Shown here: positions 59,722-64,000 of the stretch, piece after piece
Numbering within the stretch: the stretch's first letter is position 1
Layout of the letters: the number at the start of each line of letters is the position of its first letter
Assembly: GCA_002400415.1 (NCBI GenBank)
Contig: DGQP01000001.1
Span: 329,476-393,475, forward strand
From: Chitinophagaceae bacterium UBA4411
Lineage (GTDB): Bacteria > Bacteroidota > Bacteroidia > Chitinophagales > Chitinophagaceae
Length of the DNA: 64,000 nt
Direction of reading: 5' to 3'
Notes under the pieces: generated by a model
The model's input: the letters and a program-made list of their open reading frames with translations, nothing else
The model's database searches: none
What the model was told of the DNA's origin: nothing
Made by a program: the position numbers and the translations under genes

Positions 59722-60495
59722 ATGAGATTCTTTACATTTAAACTCTCCACACTCATTTTTATAGCAGCTACTTTCCTGTTTTCCTGTTCTGATAAAACTG
59801 AGCAATTTGAAACGGAACCGATCAGCGATTACGTAACCCTGGTTCCGGGAAAGTATATTACTTACCGCTTAGACTCATTAGTTTTTACCAACTTCGGACG
59901 CAATACCGAAATTCATAAATACCAGGAAAAACATGTGATCGATGCACAGATCAATGATGGACTGGGCCGCCCTTCCTACCGGGTATTCAGGTACCTGAGC
60001 GATTCCACTGCTTCAACTCCGTGGGTGCCGAATGGTTCGTATTTCATTACACCGTTAACAGACCAGCTGGAAGTAATTGATGATAATAAGCGAGTCATCA
60101 AACTGCATCTTCCCATCAAGGAAGGTTTCAGCTGGAAGGGCAACCGTTTTCTCCCCACCAATCCGTATGATTATATCAGTGCGAACAATAGTTATGATGA
60201 TGGAATGGCTGACTGGGATTTTTATTATGATGTTTTTGAACCAGCACTCAATTACAGGAATAATACTTATACCGATATCTGGACAGTAGAAGCAGCTGAT
60301 GAATCCTTCAATGTTCCTATTGTAAATGTGGATGGCTATGGTTCAAGAGTAAGGTCAGTAGACAAATACTCCAAAAATATCGGCCTGGTGTACCGTGAGT
60401 ATGAACTCTGGGAGTACCAGCCGAATACTGGTCAACCCGGCGGGCCTTTCAAAACAGGGTTCGGGCTTACCATGTGGATGGTGGACCACAATTAG
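59722..60495 (+). CDS. Predicted lipoprotein, unknown function
   Basis: 257 residues. MRFFTFKLSTLIFIAATFLF leads to FSCSD, a lipobox with lipidated Cys22. The mature protein looks all-beta (VTLVPGKYITYRLDSLVF; YFITPLTDQLEVIDDNKRVI; WKGNRFLPTNPYDYISANNS), with many aromatic residues and acidic DDGMADWDFYYDVFEP. It is followed at 47 bp by the type IX-secreted subtilase, and both may be one transcript. Probably a surface or periplasmic lipoprotein. No catalytic motif recognised. Confidence 0.8.
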   Translation: MRFFTFKLSTLIFIAATFLFSCSDKTEQFETEPISDYVTLVPGKYITYRLDSLVFTNFGRNTEIHKYQEKHVIDAQINDGLGRPSYRVFRYLSDSTASTPWVPNGSYFITPLTDQLEVIDDNKRVIKLHLPIKEGFSWKGNRFLPTNPYDYISANNSYDDGMADWDFYYDVFEPALNYRNNTYTDIWTVEAADESFNVPIVNVDGYGSRVRSVDKYSKNIGLVYREYELWEYQPNTGQPGGPFKTGFGLTMWMVDHN

Positions 60496-60542
60496 TTTAC
60501 CCCGGATTGGCTAACTTCATGCCGGCAAAATGCTGAGAACTG

Positions 60543-62558
60543 ATGAAACGAATTCTATCGCTTTTACTGATCCTTGTTTCCATGCTGGCAACAAGTACAC
60601 TTGACGCACAGTTTACCCGCTATATAGTAAAGCTAAAGAACAAAGGAGGTTCGCCTTATTCATTCAGCAGCCCCTTAAATTATTTATCACAAAGAGCCAT
60701 TGATCGCAGAACAAGGTATGGCATTTCAATCGACAGTACAGACCTGCCTGTTACCCCTGCTTATATCACCCAGATCGCTAATGTTCCAAATGTAACAGTA
60801 CTGAATGCTTCCCGCTGGTTAAATTCTGTTTCCATTTTAACCACGGATGCCAATGCCATTACCACCATTAATGGTTTTGCATTTGTTCAATCGGTATCCG
60901 GCATCGCTGCACGAATTGCAGGTAATAACACTATAAGAAATAAATTTGAACCGGAAGAAACTGTTATGCCCCTGCCTCCTGCTAATGGCAGGCCATCGCA
61001 AATAATGGCTGATTTCTTTAATTACGGGACCAGTTCATTTAACGAGATACACCTGCACAACGGGGAGTTCTTGCACAATATAGGCTTAAGGGGACAGGGT
61101 GTTCATATTGCCATGCTGGACGGGGGCTTTTTCAGTTATAATACATTAGATGCCTTCGATAGTGTTAATGCCAATGGCCAGATACTCAGTACCTGGGATT
61201 TTGTGTCCCGGGATGCCAGCGTTGCTGAAGATAATTCGCATGGCATGCAATGTTTCTCTACTATTGCCGCCAACATGCCCGGCTTGTTTGTTGGCAAAGC
61301 CCCCAAAGCCAGTTTTCATTTATTCAGGACGGAAGATGTGGGCAGCGAATACCCGATCGAAGAACATAACTGGGTATGCGGAGCCGAAAGAGCAGACAGC
61401 GCCGGTTGCGATGTGATTTCCTCTTCACTCGGTTATTATGATTTTGATAATGCCAGCTTCAATTATACTTTCAGCAATATGGATGGCAATACCACCACCT
61501 GCTCCATCGGCGCTGACCTGGCTGCTAAAAAAGGATTACTTGTTTTTAACTCCGCCGGCAATGAGGGGAATAACAGCTGGGGACGCATCGTGGCGCCTTC
61601 CGATGGCGATAGTGTGGTAGCTGTTGGCGCTGTGAATACAGCGGGTATACCCGGTACATTTACCAGCCGCGGGCCTTCTGCAGATGGGCGAATAAAACCT
61701 AATGTTTCTTCTGTTGGCGTGGGCGCTGTTGTGCAGTCACCCTCCAACACTATCGGAACCAATAACGGAACCTCATTCGCCGCACCGAATATGGCAGGAT
61801 TGGGAACCTGTTTATGGCAGGGATTTCCGGAATTCAATAATATGAAGATCGTATATGCCCTGCAGCAGGCCGGCAGTCGTTTTTCCAATCCCAATGATAC
61901 AGTGGGATATGGCGTTCCCGATATGAAAGCAGCGTTCAGCAGCTTATTGATTGATTATGCAACTTCTTCTGCTACTGTAAATAGTTGTAACGCTGCTATT
62001 AACTGGAGCAGCAAAGATGTGGCTGCCATGAAATACGAAATTGAAAGAAAGGCTCCCGGCGAATCTGTTTATACCAAGATTGGAGATATAAGCCCGGCAG
62101 CAGGCGATATACTGGCAAATCATTCTTACCAGTTCAATAATCCGTTAGTCAATATTACAGCCGGAACTATTTCTTACCGTATCCGCCAGGTTATTGATAC
62201 CGCTTCGGCAACATTCACAGCCTTATACATTGATACGGCGAATGTGAGTATCAGCACCGGCTGTTTTACCACCGCCACTAATGACCCATCGGCTGTAAAG
62301 GAATTAGTAAGTGTTCAGCCCAACCCGGTTACAGGTACAACAGTAACACTGATCATTGAAACCCCTTATGCCGTTACGAATATGCCAATAGCGGTATATG
62401 ATGCAAAAGGCTCACTTGTAATACAACTTAAGAGTTCAAAAAATACAGGAAAGGCAATACTTGATATCCCAGTAGCAAATCTGGCAAAAGGGAAATACTA
62501 TATCAAAGTATTCAATAACCGGAAAACACTGGGCGTTGCAGATCTTATCAAATTATAA
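60543..62558 (+). CDS. Subtilisin-like serine protease with type IX secretion signal
   Basis: 671 residues, S8 family. Signal peptide MKRILSLLLILVSMLATSTL, a propeptide-like region to about 180, then the catalytic triad: Asp193 (AMLDGGFFS), His233 (DNSHGMQCFST), Ser411 (GTSFAAPNMAG), with the oxyanion Asn340 (SAGNEGNN). A fibronectin/immunoglobulin-like segment spans about 485-580. The last 85 residues are a type A C-terminal sorting domain (SVQPNPVTGTTVTLIIE; NLAKGKYYIKVFNNRKTLGV), which directs export and surface attachment through the type IX system; PorQ is encoded at 16-17 kb. Its stop overlaps the next convergent gene by six bases. Confidence 0.93.
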   Translation: MKRILSLLLILVSMLATSTLDAQFTRYIVKLKNKGGSPYSFSSPLNYLSQRAIDRRTRYGISIDSTDLPVTPAYITQIANVPNVTVLNASRWLNSVSILTTDANAITTINGFAFVQSVSGIAARIAGNNTIRNKFEPEETVMPLPPANGRPSQIMADFFNYGTSSFNEIHLHNGEFLHNIGLRGQGVHIAMLDGGFFSYNTLDAFDSVNANGQILSTWDFVSRDASVAEDNSHGMQCFSTIAANMPGLFVGKAPKASFHLFRTEDVGSEYPIEEHNWVCGAERADSAGCDVISSSLGYYDFDNASFNYTFSNMDGNTTTCSIGADLAAKKGLLVFNSAGNEGNNSWGRIVAPSDGDSVVAVGAVNTAGIPGTFTSRGPSADGRIKPNVSSVGVGAVVQSPSNTIGTNNGTSFAAPNMAGLGTCLWQGFPEFNNMKIVYALQQAGSRFSNPNDTVGYGVPDMKAAFSSLLIDYATSSATVNSCNAAINWSSKDVAAMKYEIERKAPGESVYTKIGDISPAAGDILANHSYQFNNPLVNITAGTISYRIRQVIDTASATFTALYIDTANVSISTGCFTTATNDPSAVKELVSVQPNPVTGTTVTLIIETPYAVTNMPIAVYDAKGSLVIQLKSSKNTGKAILDIPVANLAKGKYYIKVFNNRKTLGVADLIKL

Positions 62559-63728
62559 TGGCTTCCGGAGTAAAGCAGCAAACATCGTATCCGCTTTCTT
62601 ATCATAACCTTTTATTGTTTCCATCCTGGTCAGCTCCAGCTGGAATTTTTCTTGAAGGTTGCCCACCATTTCTTCGTTTTCTTTCTTGAAAACCGAGCAG
62701 GTGATATAGAGAAAAACCCCGCCCTTTTTTAAATGAGATAGCACATTCGCAACAATCCGTTGCTGCAATGCAGCGTACGTATTGATCTTTTCTTCGCCGA
62801 AATAAAATAGTTGTTCGGGAGTCCGGCTCCAGGTGCCGCTGCCGGAACAGGGAACATCTGCCACGATCAGGTCAAATGGAGAGTTGGGAATAGACGGTAT
62901 TGGCCGGGACAGGTCAGCCACAAAACTTTTATAGTTTTTTATACCTGCCTCGCTGAAACGTTTATGCAGGTTCACCAGGATAGATTCCCTGACATCAGAT
63001 ACGGTAAGATCTATCCTGTTATTACTATCATACAACATGATGGACTTCCCCCCGCTGGCTGCACAGCAATCCCAAACAGAAAGTTTGAAGTCCGGAGTTC
63101 CGGGTTTGAAATTTTGCAAAAATTCTCCGACCTTTTGTGAACTGTAATCCTGCACCACCGCTTCCCTGTTCATTTCAATCACCTCATCAACCTTAGAAGC
63201 GTTTGGCAATGCAAGGCAATCCTCGCCCGATTGATGAAATACAATATCTGCTTTTTGAAGTTTATCCTGTACTATAGTTAACTTTCCGGGTCTTACCCGT
63301 AAAAACAGATCCGGCTGTACCAAAAAGGAAGAAACGAAATCCCGCGGATCAATTCCCTCACTTAATTCAGCAATCCATGGGAAAAGATCAGCAGGTTGCA
63401 GCGATATACCAGCTTCTTTGCATTTATCCTCAAAGCTATGATCAGCCTTTTCATTCCATTCAGGTTTTAACGATGCCAGCATTTCATCCTGCCTGTCCGA
63501 ACAAAGAAACAGGGCCAATAATAATCTTTCTTCAACTGGTATTTCCAGAACCGCCTGCCCCAGCCTGAAATAACAATAGCAAAGATGGCTGATCTGTTTC
63601 CTGTCTCTGGAGCCATATTTTTTTTTCGCTGCAAAGAATTTCTTACTGAAAGAACCAAAAGGCTCTTCGCCGCGGTAGTGCTGCAGCATTTCTTTTGCGG
63701 AATTGATATAAGAATGAAAACGGCTCAC
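62553..63728 (-). CDS. RsmB/NSUN-family RNA (cytosine-5) methyltransferase
   Basis: 391 residues. The N-terminal part (1-200) is a NusB-like/PUA-like RNA-binding region. The SAM-dependent Rossmann domain has motif I CAASGGKSI at 222-230 (a variant of the usual PGGKT), the catalytic Cys294 (DVPCSGSGTW) and the second Cys344 (ITCSVFKKEN), together the two-cysteine signature of m5C methyltransferases. The target, 16S rRNA or tRNA, cannot be told from sequence. Start at a GTG at 63728; on the minus strand TTTCTTTG, a near -7 box, ends 7 bp upstream, implying a very short leader. Confidence 0.88.
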   Translation of the reverse strand: MSRFHSYINSAKEMLQHYRGEEPFGSFSKKFFAAKKKYGSRDRKQISHLCYCYFRLGQAVLEIPVEERLLLALFLCSDRQDEMLASLKPEWNEKADHSFEDKCKEAGISLQPADLFPWIAELSEGIDPRDFVSSFLVQPDLFLRVRPGKLTIVQDKLQKADIVFHQSGEDCLALPNASKVDEVIEMNREAVVQDYSSQKVGEFLQNFKPGTPDFKLSVWDCCAASGGKSIMLYDSNNRIDLTVSDVRESILVNLHKRFSEAGIKNYKSFVADLSRPIPSIPNSPFDLIVADVPCSGSGTWSRTPEQLFYFGEEKINTYAALQQRIVANVLSHLKKGGVFLYITCSVFKKENEEMVGNLQEKFQLELTRMETIKGYDKKADTMFAALLRKPL

Positions 63729-63744
63729 CCGGCAAAGAAAACAA

Positions 63745-63769
63745 AAAGGGCCGCAACTTGCAGCCCTTT
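63745..63769 (-). terminator. Rho-independent terminator of the E2 gene
   Basis: Stem AAAGGGC (63745-63751) / GCCCTTT (63763-63769), with an inner GCAA/TTGC pair, followed on the minus strand by TTTTTGTTTT. It sits between the E2 stop (63789) and the methyltransferase start. Confidence 0.8.
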
Positions 63770-63788
63770 GAAAATTTTATTTATTGCC

Positions 63789-64000
63789 TTATAATTCCAG
63801 CAAAGTCTTCACCGGGTCTTTACCGATCAGTAATTGTTCCGGGTTCTCCAGTAATTCTTTTACTCTTACCAGGAAACTTACTGATTCACGGCCGTCAATA
63901 ATACGGTGATCATAACTCAGCGCCAGGTACATCATTGGTCTTACTACTACCTGCCCGTTTACCACCATCGGCCGGTCCTGTATCTTGTGCATACCGAGAA
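63789..64000 (-). CDS. sucB: 2-oxoglutarate dehydrogenase E2 (dihydrolipoamide succinyltransferase), C-terminal fragment
   Basis: The 3' end of a gene running off the right window edge; 70 codons visible. The last domain of the 2-oxo acid dehydrogenase acyltransferase: the active-site motif SYDHRIIDGRESVSFL (catalytic His and Asp), then the conserved ending VKELLENPEQLLIGKDPVKT. The residues RPMMYLALSYDHRIIDG fit 2-oxoglutarate rather than pyruvate dehydrogenase E2. The lipoyl and E3-binding domains lie outside. Part of the TCA cycle complex. Confidence 0.92.
   Translation of the reverse strand, partial: LGMHKIQDRPMVVNGQVVVRPMMYLALSYDHRIIDGRESVSFLVRVKELLENPEQLLIGKDPVKTLLEL

Noticed and set aside
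1..64000. tRNA, rRNA or CRISPR arrays
   Set aside because: No tRNA-like T-loop motifs in intergenic DNA, no rRNA sequence and no regularly spaced repeats with spacers were seen.

Overview
The window looks like a chromosomal segment of a Bacteroidota bacterium, most like the Chitinophagaceae/Sphingobacteriales side of the phylum. The evidence is a SusC/RagA TonB-linked receptor, a type IX secretion component (PorQ) with a matching secreted protease carrying a C-terminal sorting domain, LytS/LytTR two-component pairs, TPR histidine kinases, the parA-parB-DUF5683-dapB gene order, and several exact copies of the Bacteroidota -7 promoter box TAnnTTTG. No rRNA, tRNA or CRISPR array was recognised.

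Layout. 1-5 kb: 3'-truncated susC, then a divergent LytS-type kinase/LytTR regulator pair. 5-8.7 kb: a LuxE-like acyl-activating enzyme, a lipoprotein, a UbiA-like membrane protein, an M42 aminopeptidase and a 59-residue membrane protein. 8.7-14.9 kb: a tight four-gene phosphonate operon (cytidylyltransferase-PEP mutase fusion, phosphonopyruvate decarboxylase, phosphonoacetaldehyde-reductase-like alcohol dehydrogenase, TagF-like transferase), with a divergent membrane-anchored AlkP-superfamily protein. 15-23 kb: bioB, porQ, lon, two outer-membrane barrels and a membrane metallophosphoesterase. 23-27 kb: parA, an inserted four-helix-bundle gene, parB, DUF5683 and dapB. 27-32 kb: two tandem paralogous TPR kinases and one NarL-type regulator. 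32-46 kb: a second four-helix-bundle cassette, AMP nucleosidase, a fused peptide ABC ATPase, a giant TraB-like protein, queA, a solitary TonB plug domain, lysC, a malate/lactate dehydrogenase and ssb. 46-54 kb: an M14 peptidase and an AT-rich accessory stretch with one intact and one decayed REP-associated transposase (RAYT) and their palindromes. 54-64 kb: small stress-type proteins, katG/oxyR, mnmA, a type IX-secreted subtilase, an RsmB-type methyltransferase and the 3' end of the 2-oxoglutarate dehydrogenase E2 gene.

How the genes may work together. The phosphonate genes form a route PEP -> phosphonopyruvate -> phosphonoacetaldehyde -> 2-hydroxyethylphosphonate. The nucleotidylyltransferase domain fused to the first enzyme and the CDP-polyol-type transferase at the operon end suggest the product is activated as a CMP ester and attached to a surface glycan or lipid. 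OxyR keeps both redox cysteines and probably controls katG from the shared intergenic region. PorQ and the subtilase belong to the same secretion pathway.

Three families of short inverted repeats run through the window: GACCACAGAC-type, AGCTGCGAG-type and the RAYT-linked GTTGGTG/CACCAAC type. The first two bracket the two four-helix-bundle genes. One copy of the first family is translated in frame inside an ABC transporter. These repeats are the least explained structure here.
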